This document shows positions 37,069 through 45,588 of a stretch of 64,000 bases of DNA, in pieces. The stretch comes from JAVBQB01 sp031549265. GTDB lineage: Bacteria; Bacillota; Clostridia; Oscillospirales; JAVBQB01. The position numbers and the translations under genes are program-made. Where the stretch lies: assembly GCA_031549265.1 (NCBI GenBank), contig JAVBQB010000002.1:248001-312000 (forward strand), read 5' to 3'. Each line of letters starts with the position of its first letter. The stretch's first letter is position 1. Under the pieces are notes generated by a model, which was not told where the DNA came from, searched no databases, and saw only the letters and a program-made list of their open reading frames with translations.

Positions 37069-37469
37069 AACATCAACGCCCGGACGGCGCCGTAAATGAT
37101 TATCGCGCCGAAACCGCGGCGGAGCAATGTCGTCGGGATGTTGGTGAACAGACGCCCGCCAATGTATCCGCCGACCAGCCCTCCGAGCACGAAGGGCGCC
37201 GCCGCGACAAGATCGATGCCGCCCCTGCAAATGTAAATAATCGCCGACAGCACGCAGATCGGAGCTATGACCATTATTGACGTCGCGAGCGCGCACCGGT
37301 CATCCAGGCGGACAAAACGCGTCAGCGCCGGCAGCAGGATCAGCCCTCCGCCAAAACCGAACAGGCCGTTGACCACCCCGGTGGCCGCGCCCGCGGCGGC
37401 GCACTTAACTTTGGAAACCCGATTGCACTCGTGTTTGCTCTCTATGGAGTCTTTTCCGTGACATGACAC
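37065..37469 (-). CDS. TauE/SafE (TSUP) family half-protein, first half
   Basis: A 134-residue membrane protein. After a soluble cysteine- and lysine-containing N-terminus (about 22 residues) it shows the TSUP repeat AAGAATGVVNGLFGFGGGLILLPAL and then LGGLVGGYIGGRLF. It probably pairs with the downstream half gene to form an anion exporter. The GTG start at 37469 has a weak site (GGGGTGG). It is 71 bases after the tcdA stop on the same strand. Confidence 0.7.
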   Translation of the reverse strand: MSCHGKDSIESKHECNRVSKVKCAAAGAATGVVNGLFGFGGGLILLPALTRFVRLDDRCALATSIMVIAPICVLSAIIYICRGGIDLVAAAPFVLGGLVGGYIGGRLFTNIPTTLLRRGFGAIIIYGAVRALMF

Positions 37470-37539
37470 TTATACCACCCCGCAAACGGTAGTTTACCTC
37501 CGGCGCGGGGTATTATTCACTTTGATATCGCCGTACGAA

Positions 37540-38256
37540 TCAGATACCGGTCAGCTTGCGGACAACGTAGCCCGCCATCAGCAGTCCTGCCGAGGCGGGA
37601 ACCCACGGCGCGCTGGCGGGGACGCTACGCCTGCCCGGCGGCGGATCGTCCAGCTGAGCCGCCTTAATCGGGAGCTCGTCGCTGTAGACTACGGAATGAT
37701 GTATTACGCCGCGGCTGCGCAATTCCTTGCGCATCACCCGCGCAAAACGGCAATCATGGGTGTCGGCGATGTCCGCGATTTTGAGACGGGAGGCATCCAG
37801 CTTGTTGCCGGTGCCGAGCGCGGATATTATCGGAATGCCGGAGCTGATCGCGGTGCAGATCAAATCCAGCTTACACGTTACGAGGTCGATCGCGTCCACA
37901 ATGAAGTCGTAGCGCTCGCCGTTCCAGAACTCATCCCGTGTTTCGGCGTCATAGCGCTTGCAGATGGGATGCACAACGGCTGCGGGGTTGATGTCCAGCG
38001 CCCGCCGGGCCATGACCTCGCATTTGGGCAGACCGACGGTGGAATGCAGCGCGCACGCCTGGCGGTTTATGTTGGTGCGGCCAACCTCGTCGTGGTCAAC
38101 CAGCGTCAGCGTTCCAACTCCTGAGCGAGCCAGCGATTCGGCGGCATAGCTGCCAACCCCGCCAAGACCGAATACGGCGACGTGACTTGCCGCCAGCACG
38201 GACAGCGCCCGGTCGCCCATCAGCATTCGGGAACGCAGCTGCCAATCTTCAGTCAA
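37540..38256 (-). CDS. tcdA: tRNA threonylcarbamoyladenosine dehydratase
   Basis: A 238-residue E1-like (ThiF/MoeB fold) protein. VFGLGGVGSYAAESLARSG is the ATP-binding loop, DHDEVGRTNINRQ the adenylation region, and GTGNKLDAS and HHSVVYSDE are typical of TcdA/CsdL. The enzyme makes cyclic t6A from t6A at position 37 of ANN-decoding tRNAs. It starts at TTG 38256 with AGAGGTG 5 bases upstream. It lies 26 bases from the glycosyltransferase gene but has no obvious functional tie to it. Confidence 0.9.
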   Translation of the reverse strand: MTEDWQLRSRMLMGDRALSVLAASHVAVFGLGGVGSYAAESLARSGVGTLTLVDHDEVGRTNINRQACALHSTVGLPKCEVMARRALDINPAAVVHPICKRYDAETRDEFWNGERYDFIVDAIDLVTCKLDLICTAISSGIPIISALGTGNKLDASRLKIADIADTHDCRFARVMRKELRSRGVIHHSVVYSDELPIKAAQLDDPPPGRRSVPASAPWVPASAGLLMAGYVVRKLTGI

Positions 38257-38281
38257 GTTAACACCTCTTTGAATAGTTGTA

Positions 38282-39442
38282 TCAGAATACGCCCTTTTCG
38301 GTCAGATATGCGCGCATTTGGGCGACACGCTGACTCCAGGAGCTGGCGCTGCCAAACTCCATGCGGCGCTTGACTTTCCAGTCGCTGTGCTCGTTGATTG
38401 CCGTCTTGCAGCGCGCCACAAAATCGTCGGGGCTGGTCGCGATGTACACAACGTCGGCGAATTCCAGCACCTGATCCGGCTGCGGGGTGGATACGATGGG
38501 CTTGCCGGTGGACAGGTACTCGTACAGCTTAAGCGGGGAGACGTCCTTGGCGAGATCGCCGGAGCGGAACAGGTTCAGGCATACGTTGAAGTAGGCGACA
38601 TAGCGCGGCAGGGATTTATGAGGCATAAGCCCGAGCAGGTGGACGTTAGAAAGCTTGTGCAGCTCGGAGAGGTCAACCCCCGGCTGCTCGCCGCCCACCA
38701 TCACGAAGTTCCACTCGGGATGCTCCTTCGCCGCGTGGATTATCAGGCTGTAATCGATGCACTCCTGAAGCGCGCCCACAAAGCCGAGTATGGGCGCCTG
38801 GACGTTAAACAGCTCGTCGGGCGGCAGAAAGGGAACGTCGTTGTGATCCGACGCCTGTGAAAACAGCTCGTAGTTCGCTCCGTTGGGAACGAGCAGCACA
38901 TTGCTGTTATATTTCTTGAGCGTGGTTTCCAGTCCTTTGGCGGTGCAGAACACGACGTTCGCTTTGGTGGCGAGGTCGCGCTCCATTTTGTCGACAACCT
39001 TGGGGCTGATAAGGCCCTTATAGGCGCTGTGGCGGTCGACACAGTCATATACCACCGCGCTGTGGGGAATATGACTGACGATATCGGCGGCAGTCGGGCT
39101 GTAGCACCAGATTATCGGGTCGGTAAAGCCGTGCTTTGCCATCATGCGCCGGACAAAAGACGCCTGGGCGCGTCCGTTAATTTTGTTGACCGCGCGGTTT
39201 TTATTGAAAAAAGGCAGAACCGGCGGCATGGAATAGACGGTGAGGTTATCGCGGATCTTTTCGCCGCCGTCGCGGTAGGAGGTCATCTTGGCGGCCGCCG
39301 ATTTGTCCTTGTACTTGGCTATATAAGAAACGGGCGGATCAAAATACAGTATCTCAACATCGTCAAGTCTGCCCATGATTTGCTGTTTGCGTGTGGGATA
39401 AGGATGCCAGCAGGAGGTCGACAGGCACACGATTTGTTTCAT
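38282..39442 (-). CDS. Glycosyltransferase, GT-B fold
   Basis: A 386-residue cytosolic glycosyltransferase. The N-terminal domain opens with CLSTSCWHPYPTRKQQIMGRL; the C-terminal domain has VPNGANYELF, LGFVGALQE, VMVGG and the nucleotide-sugar loop PLKLYEYLSTGKPIVSTP, typical of GT4-like enzymes. It lies directly downstream (26 bases) of the GT4-CsaB fusion, so it likely builds the same surface glycan. Donor and acceptor sugars cannot be read from the sequence. Confidence 0.85.
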   Translation of the reverse strand: MKQIVCLSTSCWHPYPTRKQQIMGRLDDVEILYFDPPVSYIAKYKDKSAAAKMTSYRDGGEKIRDNLTVYSMPPVLPFFNKNRAVNKINGRAQASFVRRMMAKHGFTDPIIWCYSPTAADIVSHIPHSAVVYDCVDRHSAYKGLISPKVVDKMERDLATKANVVFCTAKGLETTLKKYNSNVLLVPNGANYELFSQASDHNDVPFLPPDELFNVQAPILGFVGALQECIDYSLIIHAAKEHPEWNFVMVGGEQPGVDLSELHKLSNVHLLGLMPHKSLPRYVAYFNVCLNLFRSGDLAKDVSPLKLYEYLSTGKPIVSTPQPDQVLEFADVVYIATSPDDFVARCKTAINEHSDWKVKRRMEFGSASSWSQRVAQMRAYLTEKGVF

Positions 39443-39468
39443 AAAACACCTCGGAAAATAATAATTGA

Positions 39469-41703
39469 TTAACTGGTAAACTGGCCGTCCAGCAGCCTTG
39501 ACAGAACCTCGACGTTGACGCTCTCAATCTCGGCCAGCTTGCGGACAGCCTCGCGCCGCGCTTCTCCGTCGCCCAGCTGAAGCACGGCCTGATCGATCAG
39601 ATCGCAGAGGCTTTCGAAGGTGATATCGGCAAATTCCTCGTATAAGTGCTGGCCGATATAGCGCAAAAACGCACTCACCTTGCAGTCGTAAACCGCGCCG
39701 ATCAGCGGAGTGCCGCAGCGGGCGGCAAAGACCAGCGCGTGCAGCCGCATGGAGACGACGACGCTCATCCGGGTCATCAGACCCATGACGACCCGCGGCT
39801 GATTGGGCCGCTTTATGATGTAATGCGGACAGTCGGTATAGCTGGCGGCTGCCTTGCCGGGTTCGAGGTCGTGCTGCTGCTCGATGGGAAGAAATACCGG
39901 AACCAGTCCATATTTTTCATAGGCGTAGACGGCGGCGCGCCCGAATTCGGCGCACTTGCGGTCAAAGCCCGGCCAGCGCCTGAGCGCGAAACAGATGTAG
40001 TTGCCGTCGGGCGGAATGCCCTCGGAAACCAGGGCGCTGTCCACCGCGTCGCTGTCCGCGGGGGAGAGGGCGAGCGTGGGATCGGCTGCTAGCCGCATTT
40101 CCGGACGCGTCACGCCGAGAATGCGCAGCTCCTCCAGCGAGCTGTCCTCGCGCAGGGTAATCGCCGTTACGTTGCGGTCGATCACGCGCCGCGCCAGTTT
40201 CCGGTTAAAAGCGCGGGTGACCGGCCCGATACCGCAGCCGTACATCATGACCGCGCAGCCGCACATCCTCGCGAGCGTGATTGAGTACAGATAAAACCAC
40301 AGTGACCTTCGGGAGGTGACGTCCTGGATCAGACTGCCGCCGCCGCTGATAAATACCTTAGACCGGCGGAGCGACGAGATCAGTGAAAACGGATTGAACG
40401 TGAATATAGACCGCAAACGGTAAGTCTTTCGCGTCCAGCGCGGGTCGCGGGACATTACGCGAATGCTGATATCGGGATCGATGCCGCGGATTTCGTCAAT
40501 CATGGCCTCGAGGATGGCTTCATCCCCAGCGTTGCGCCTGCCGTATGCGCCGCAGATGGTGACACCGCCACGTCCGCGGCGCTTGATCTCCGACCGGCGC
40601 ATAATCGTGTTATAAATATCGAGCTGACGGGCTATCATCAGATCAAGCGAAAAGTGAGTCGAGGCTTTCAGATTCAGTCTTCTGCCGAGCTCGGCGCGCA
40701 GATCGCCGTTTTCCGCCAGAGTCACGAGATGGCCGGCGAGCTCGTCCGCGTCGCCGGGCGTGAACAGCAGGCCGTTGACACCGTGGTCGATCAGCACCGG
40801 TGTTCCGCCGACGCGCGAACTGATCGTGGGTCTGGACATGCGTGCGCCCTCGGTCAGCACAAACGGAAATGTCTCGGACAGCGACGTCAGCAGATTAATG
40901 TCAATACAGCGGTAAAACGCGTCCATGTCGGACATCCAACCGGCAAAGCAGACGCAGCCGTCGAGCCCGAGCTCGGAGCACTGCTTTTTCAGCTGGTCGG
41001 CGATCTCGCCGTCGCCGGAGATGATGAGCCTCAGATTTCTGGCGCGCTCACGGGCAATCGACATCGCTCGCAGCAGGGTGGAAATATCCTTGACAGGCGA
41101 GAGGCGCGCCGCGATTCCCGCGACAACGTCTCCGTCCTGGATGTCCAGCCCGCAGGACCGCAAAAACTCCGTTTTGTCAATATCGCGCGGCGGCAGAGTG
41201 AAGTCCAGCCCGTTATAAATGGTGAACATGCGGTCGGGCGGAAAGCCACGTTGAATGAGCAGCTCGGAAATAGGGTCCGATACGCCGATGAAGTAGTCTA
41301 TCGACCGGAGCGCGACCCGGTTGGCCATGCCGTAGGTCAGATGCCCGAGGGGACGCCCGAGGTAATCCAGCCGGTAGTCGCTGTGCATTGTAGTTACGAG
41401 CGGCGCCTTGTATTTTCGTTTGAGCAGCGCGCCCATCAGGTTGCCGCGCGAACCGTGGCAGTGGACGATGTCGTATTTGCCCTCCCGAACGATATCGGTA
41501 AGCTCGCCCAGACCTGCGCGCAGTCCCCGCGCGGTTATGACCTTGGTGTCAATACCGAGCTCGCGGGCCTCGTCAGAAAACGGACCCTCGCGAAAACTCA
41601 CAAGGGTGACCTCGGTATGACGGCGCAGTCCGTCGAGCAGGGACAGTATATGAGTTTTGGCGCCGCCGACATCGCCGCCGCTGATCAAATGGATAACTCG
41701 CAC
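39469..41703 (-). CDS. csaB: Fusion of a GT4 glycosyltransferase and a CsaB-type polysaccharide pyruvyl transferase
   Basis: A 744-residue two-domain protein. Residues 1 to about 365 are a GT4 glycosyltransferase (SGGDVGGAKTHILSLL, YNGLDF, ARLSPVKD, SLSETFPFVLTEGA). Residues about 375-744 are a CsaB domain (GVTICGAYGRRNAGDEAILEAM, SGGGSLIQDVTSRRS, MRLHALVFAARCGTPLIG). CsaB adds a pyruvate ketal to the secondary wall polysaccharide, the ligand for SLH domains. Start GTG 41703, with AAAGG about 11 bases upstream. An SLH protein is encoded at 53354-54514. The fusion suggests that one polypeptide both transfers the sugar and pyruvylates it. Confidence 0.88.
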   Translation of the reverse strand: MRVIHLISGGDVGGAKTHILSLLDGLRRHTEVTLVSFREGPFSDEARELGIDTKVITARGLRAGLGELTDIVREGKYDIVHCHGSRGNLMGALLKRKYKAPLVTTMHSDYRLDYLGRPLGHLTYGMANRVALRSIDYFIGVSDPISELLIQRGFPPDRMFTIYNGLDFTLPPRDIDKTEFLRSCGLDIQDGDVVAGIAARLSPVKDISTLLRAMSIARERARNLRLIISGDGEIADQLKKQCSELGLDGCVCFAGWMSDMDAFYRCIDINLLTSLSETFPFVLTEGARMSRPTISSRVGGTPVLIDHGVNGLLFTPGDADELAGHLVTLAENGDLRAELGRRLNLKASTHFSLDLMIARQLDIYNTIMRRSEIKRRGRGGVTICGAYGRRNAGDEAILEAMIDEIRGIDPDISIRVMSRDPRWTRKTYRLRSIFTFNPFSLISSLRRSKVFISGGGSLIQDVTSRRSLWFYLYSITLARMCGCAVMMYGCGIGPVTRAFNRKLARRVIDRNVTAITLREDSSLEELRILGVTRPEMRLAADPTLALSPADSDAVDSALVSEGIPPDGNYICFALRRWPGFDRKCAEFGRAAVYAYEKYGLVPVFLPIEQQHDLEPGKAAASYTDCPHYIIKRPNQPRVVMGLMTRMSVVVSMRLHALVFAARCGTPLIGAVYDCKVSAFLRYIGQHLYEEFADITFESLCDLIDQAVLQLGDGEARREAVRKLAEIESVNVEVLSRLLDGQFTS

Positions 41704-41838
41704 TAAAAAAACAACCTTTCAAGAGCGCTGGAACACAGGAATATAATCAGGATACCGGGAAAAAGCGTAAAGCGCCGCCGGTATATTGTCATTTTAAGCA
41801 GTAAAAAATAATGCCATACAGAATTATGCAACTTTTTC

Positions 41839-41867
41839 TTGTACATCACGACATTTTATTATACAAT
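41839..41867 (+). promoter_or_regulatory. Promoter of the DUF4330 - O-antigen ligase pair
   Basis: TTGTAC (41839-41844), 17-base spacer, TACAAT (41862-41867), in the 240-base region divergent from the csaB fusion gene. No equally good minus-strand promoter is evident there. Confidence 0.6.
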
Positions 41868-41943
41868 AGCTGGCGGCGGCAGTCAACTTTTGGTTTGCGC
41901 CGCGGGCAAACAAACAAAAACAGCAAGTTCTTGGGAGGATTAT

Positions 41944-42462
41944 ATGAAACTTATTGACGAAAGAGGCCGGTTGTTCGGAAGGTTCAACATAGTGGACATG
42001 CTCGTACTGCTGGCAATATTGATCGTAGTAGCGGCGGCGGCGTGGTATCTCGTCGGCAACAAAATTGCCGAGGCGTCCATGCCCGATGTCAAGATGACGA
42101 TGGTGACCAGGATTCGCGGTGCGCATCCGCGCCAGTACGAAGAAATCGCGAAAAACAAGCTGCCTCAGCAGCTCATTTCGGGCAACAACTACGTTGACGA
42201 CGCGTATCTCGTAAAAGTTGAAAAGACGCCGTATGTCGTTCAGCTTCAGACAGACGACGGACAAATCAAGGAAGCGACCGACCCGACCCGTATCGACGTC
42301 CTGTTTACCATTGAAGCCAGGGTGCCGGCCGACCAGCCGATTACAAAGATCGGAACGCAGGAGATCAGGGCGGGGCGCGATCATATAATCAAGACCAAGT
42401 ATATTGAATACGCCAGTATAATCGAAAAGGTTACGTATGAACCTTTGAGTGATAAGAAATGA
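41944..42462 (+). CDS. DUF4330 family membrane-anchored protein
   Basis: A 172-residue protein with a short cytoplasmic N-terminus (LIDERGRLFGRFNIVDM), one transmembrane helix at about residues 19-38, and an extracytoplasmic mostly beta region. The RGRLFGRFNIVD motif identifies DUF4330, whose function is unknown. It overlaps the following O-antigen-ligase-like gene by four bases (ATGA) and is divergent from the csaB fusion, so a role in surface polysaccharide assembly is likely from context. The start at 41944 follows GGGAGG; the frame is open to 41839. Confidence 0.78.
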   Translation: MKLIDERGRLFGRFNIVDMLVLLAILIVVAAAAWYLVGNKIAEASMPDVKMTMVTRIRGAHPRQYEEIAKNKLPQQLISGNNYVDDAYLVKVEKTPYVVQLQTDDGQIKEATDPTRIDVLFTIEARVPADQPITKIGTQEIRAGRDHIIKTKYIEYASIIEKVTYEPLSDKK

Positions 42463-44039
42463 TTGAGCGTGCGCTTAGAAACTGCATTATCGCTCGGATG
42501 GCCATACGGCTGAAGAAATGGTACGCATGCAGCGCCGTGTGCAGACTACTTGCGGTGATTGGCAGCGCTTACAACAATTCGCTGCTGGCCGCGGCCGTCA
42601 GGCGTGTCTTTGGGTCGCCCGTACACAGCCGGTATTCGAAACTTAACAAACGCCTGTCCAGGTTTAACGAGTTTTTGCGCAGGCGGGGGCACCGCTTCCT
42701 GCCCAACAGAAGCGACAGCTTTACGCTGCGGCTTGTTGACGCGGCGGGAGGCACGCCGACTATTCAGTACAGCAAGACCTGCTGGTTTTTCGGCGGACTG
42801 GGAGCGCGCGGCGTCCTGCTCGCGATTTTCTCGCTGTATCTGCCGATCGACGCGCTGCTGCGGGCTATCGGTTCGCTGGAGACGATCGCAAACATCTGGG
42901 ACGAGGCCTTCTTCCTGCTCTGTTTGCTCTACATTCTGTTTGAGCTGTTGTTTACGAGGGACCGGATTGCGCCTCGCGTGACTCCGCTGGACGCGATGCT
43001 GCTGGTGTTTCTTGCGATCGGGCTCATGCTGATGTGCTTTGTGTCGCCGGATTTCTCGGTGGCGTTCGCCGGATACCGCGCGGTTTGCCAGTATATGCTG
43101 TGGTTCTTCATCGTCGTCCGCCTGGTTCGGACTGACGGAAACGCGCTGCTGCCGCTGGTTATTCTGGCCGCGATCGGAACGTTCGTCGCACTGCACGGCA
43201 TCTATCAGTTTATCATTGCGGCGCCGATACCCGACGCGTGGACGTCCGATACCGAGATGGGCGTGCGCACCCGTGTATATTCCATATTCGGCAGCCCCAA
43301 CGTCATGGGCTCGTTCATGGTAATGACGGCGCCCATTCTGATCGCGTTCGCCTATAAAGCCAAAAAGATTGTATCGAGCGTATTTTTGTTCGGGTGCGCG
43401 GGGATCGCGTGTCTCGCCTGCCTGTTTACTTTCTCGCGCGGCGCGTGGATGGGTATGGCCGTTGCCCTGCTTGTTTTCGCATTGCTGCGTGACCGGAGAC
43501 TGCTCGCGGTTTTCGCGGTAGTCATGATAATCGCGCTGAGCATACCCGATATCGCCAACCGGATAGCCTACCTGTTCACCTCCGATTTTGCGGATGCCAG
43601 CCAGCGGGCGGGAAGAACGGGACGCTGGGCGTTTGGCATGGATCTGCTGCTGAAAAACGGCCCTTGGTTCGGGTTCGGGCTGGGCAGATTCGGCGGCGCG
43701 GTCGCCATGCAGAACCAGGTCATGGAGGGCGTCAAATACTTCTACATGGACAACTACTACCTGAAAACCCTGGTAGAGATGGGTTATGTCGGGTTTGCGG
43801 GTTACATTTCGCTGATTGTAGCCGTTGTGTGGAACGGACTGCGCTCGCTTTTCCGCGTTAAAAATACCGACGCATATGAATTATGCGCCGGCATCTTTGC
43901 GGCCATCTCGGGAGTTCTGGTGCACTGCCTGTTTGAGAATATCTTTGAAGTGCCGTATATGAACGCCTATTTTTGGGGGCTTGTCGCGCTGTTGATGTGG
44001 TTTGGCTTTATCAGAGGAAACTCCGCGAGGGCAAAGTGA
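42459..44039 (+). CDS. O-antigen ligase/polymerase-like membrane protein
   Basis: A 526-residue protein with about 110 N-terminal soluble residues and then at least ten membrane helices. The large loop has the Wzy_C/WaaL-type features RVYSIFGSPNVMGSFMVM, FTFSRGAWMGM and GWGLGRFGG-like GFGLGRFGGAV. Such proteins polymerise glycans or ligate them to a carrier; in Gram-positives they act on wall or teichoic-type polymers. Translation is coupled to the DUF4330 gene. With the csaB fusion and the GT gene it forms a divergent polysaccharide locus. Confidence 0.85.
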   Translation: MIERALRNCIIARMAIRLKKWYACSAVCRLLAVIGSAYNNSLLAAAVRRVFGSPVHSRYSKLNKRLSRFNEFLRRRGHRFLPNRSDSFTLRLVDAAGGTPTIQYSKTCWFFGGLGARGVLLAIFSLYLPIDALLRAIGSLETIANIWDEAFFLLCLLYILFELLFTRDRIAPRVTPLDAMLLVFLAIGLMLMCFVSPDFSVAFAGYRAVCQYMLWFFIVVRLVRTDGNALLPLVILAAIGTFVALHGIYQFIIAAPIPDAWTSDTEMGVRTRVYSIFGSPNVMGSFMVMTAPILIAFAYKAKKIVSSVFLFGCAGIACLACLFTFSRGAWMGMAVALLVFALLRDRRLLAVFAVVMIIALSIPDIANRIAYLFTSDFADASQRAGRTGRWAFGMDLLLKNGPWFGFGLGRFGGAVAMQNQVMEGVKYFYMDNYYLKTLVEMGYVGFAGYISLIVAVVWNGLRSLFRVKNTDAYELCAGIFAAISGVLVHCLFENIFEVPYMNAYFWGLVALLMWFGFIRGNSARAK

Positions 44040-44061
44040 GCGGGACGCATACACCACAGCG

Positions 44062-44766
44062 TCAGAGCGATGTGATGCTCAGTTCGTTGAACGCCTGCTC
44101 CAGCTTCTCCAGCGCGCGTTTTTCGATCCTTGATACGTAAGAGCGGGAAATGCCGCTCATGGAGGCGATCTCTCGCTGAGTCAGAGGATGTTCGCCGCCG
44201 AGACCGTAACGCATGGTAATAATCGTGCATTCGCGTTCGTCCAGCCTGTCATTTACAAATCGGCGCAGTTGACGCTCAGTGTCGGCCGCGTCGATTTTTT
44301 CAATTATTGAATCGTCGGCGCAAATGACGTCCATCAGCGCGATTGTATTGCCGTCCTTATCCGTGTCGATCGGGTCGGAGAGGGATATTTCGCACTTTTG
44401 CTTGCGCTGGCTCCGGAAATGCATCAGGAGCTCGTTTTCGATACAGCGGGCGGCATAAGTTGCGAGCCTGGTGCCCTTGTCGTTTTTGAACGTCGTCACG
44501 GCTTTGATCAGCCCGACGGTGCCGATGGAGATCAGATCGTCCTGATCCTCGTCCGTTGTATAGTATTTCTTGATGACGTGCGCGACCAGTCTCAGGTTGC
44601 GCTCAATCAACAGGTTGCGGGCGGCCATGTCGCCGGCAGCGAATCTCTCCAGGCACTCCTTCTCCTCTTTTGCCGAAAGCGGACGGGGGAATGAGCCCGA
44701 CCCGCCCGACACGCGCAGGGTCAGGTAGATTCCGTGCAGTAACAGTGCGATTGCTGCTGTTATCAT
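44062..44766 (-). CDS. sigK: RNA polymerase sporulation sigma factor SigK
   Basis: A 234-residue sigma factor for late mother-cell transcription. It has a hydrophobic pro-sequence (MITAAIALLLHGIYL), then PRPLSAKEEKE, region 2 (LRLVAHVIKKYY, EDLISIGTVGLIKAV, ATYAARCIENELLM) and region 4 (LTQREIASMSGISRSYVSRIEKRALEKL). The pro-sequence implies activation by proteolysis. GGAGG lies 7 bases before ATG 44766. The gene is intact, with no skin-type prophage inside it. Together with cwlJ and gerQ it shows that this is a spore-former. Confidence 0.93.
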   Translation of the reverse strand: MITAAIALLLHGIYLTLRVSGGSGSFPRPLSAKEEKECLERFAAGDMAARNLLIERNLRLVAHVIKKYYTTDEDQDDLISIGTVGLIKAVTTFKNDKGTRLATYAARCIENELLMHFRSQRKQKCEISLSDPIDTDKDGNTIALMDVICADDSIIEKIDAADTERQLRRFVNDRLDERECTIITMRYGLGGEHPLTQREIASMSGISRSYVSRIEKRALEKLEQAFNELSITSL

Positions 44767-44929
44767 GTAGTCGCCTCCAGTCAGATGACTTTTCCCACAT
44801 AAATATATTCCGAAAACGGCTTGGTTGATTCGGAAAAACCCGAACTTTGGCTGGGCACGCCTTGAAATAGTGCCATATGCCTGTATCAGGTGCGGGCGGG
44901 CGGCATCACAGAATCCAAAATATAAGAAC

Positions 44930-44964
44930 GCCGCCATGGTTCGTTTATTCGAACCCCGGTGGCG
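44930..44964 (-). terminator. Probable terminator after the unassigned gene at 45019-45504
   Basis: An imperfect hairpin with inner arms GGTTCG and CGAACC and outer arms CGCC and GGCG, followed on the minus strand by a T-rich stretch. It lies between the unassigned gene and sigK. The inner arms are reminiscent of a tRNA T-loop, but no tRNA can be folded. Confidence 0.5.
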
Positions 44965-45018
44965 TATTTCGCAGTATTAAGTTCTACCATATCGGCTAAC
45001 ATTCACTTGCAGTCGGGA

Positions 45019-45504
45019 TTATAAATACTCGATCCCGAGCGCGTAATTCGGCGAGCATGTTTTGTAGAAGTCAAGATCCTTTTGAGCTCCAATATTTATG
45101 AACGGGCCGACGTAGAGAGCCTGATTGTCACGCACCGACCATTCCATGCCGTTGTCCTCTTCCCAGACGCAGTCAAACTCCACGCTGTAGGCGGGAACGG
45201 CGGAATCGAGCGGACGCTGGATACAGAGCGCCATCGGAGTGATATACCCGAGAACCTCGCGGCCGCGGCCGACGTCAATTGGCTCGGAGTCACTGTAAAT
45301 GCAAAAGCTCTTGCAATACTCGACCGAGCATTCGCAAAGCTTGTCCAGCAGGCTGTCGGGCATGGCGTCAAAACTGTCGGCGCACAGGTTGGCATATTCG
45401 ATATCGACGTCTTTACGTATGAGCACCTTAATATCCCGGCCAAGCAGTGAAGACGAAAGCTCGCCCTTGAGGAAGTATTTGCTCTCTTGAATATTCTTTA
45501 TCAT
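45019..45504 (-). CDS. Unassigned protein (161 residues)
   Basis: I do not recognise this protein with confidence. It has no signal peptide or membrane segment, is acidic, and has a strand-rich pattern with conserved-looking blocks YFLKGELSSSLLGRDIKVLI near the N-terminus, a cysteine-rich middle (CECSVEYCKSFC) and AYSVEFDCVWEEDNGMEWSV near the end. The layout resembles small proteins of the DUF6985/DUF2004 kind often found with toxin or signalling genes, but I cannot confirm it. GGAGG lies 4 bases before ATG 45504. It begins 84 bases after the EAL-HDOD gene and is probably in its operon. Confidence 0.7.
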   Translation of the reverse strand: MIKNIQESKYFLKGELSSSLLGRDIKVLIRKDVDIEYANLCADSFDAMPDSLLDKLCECSVEYCKSFCIYSDSEPIDVGRGREVLGYITPMALCIQRPLDSAVPAYSVEFDCVWEEDNGMEWSVRDNQALYVGPFINIGAQKDLDFYKTCSPNYALGIEYL

Positions 45505-45588
45505 AAGACCTCCGAAGCAATCGGTTTGATATGAGTGAAAAAGTCCGTTAGAAAGGACTCGGCGGGCATTGGCGGCCACGCGCCGCGG

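Noticed and set aside
40654..41706. Plus-strand frame of 350 codons opposite the GT4-CsaB fusion
   Set aside because: Shadow of a well-supported gene; composition rich in Arg, Gln and His, typical of antisense frames.
44062..44766. skin-type element or other insertion in sigK
   Set aside because: The sigK frame is continuous, so no recombinase-excised element is present.
44930..44964. tRNA-like GGTTCG...CGAACC segment
   Set aside because: No acceptor, D or anticodon arms can be built around it; a terminator-type hairpin explains it better.
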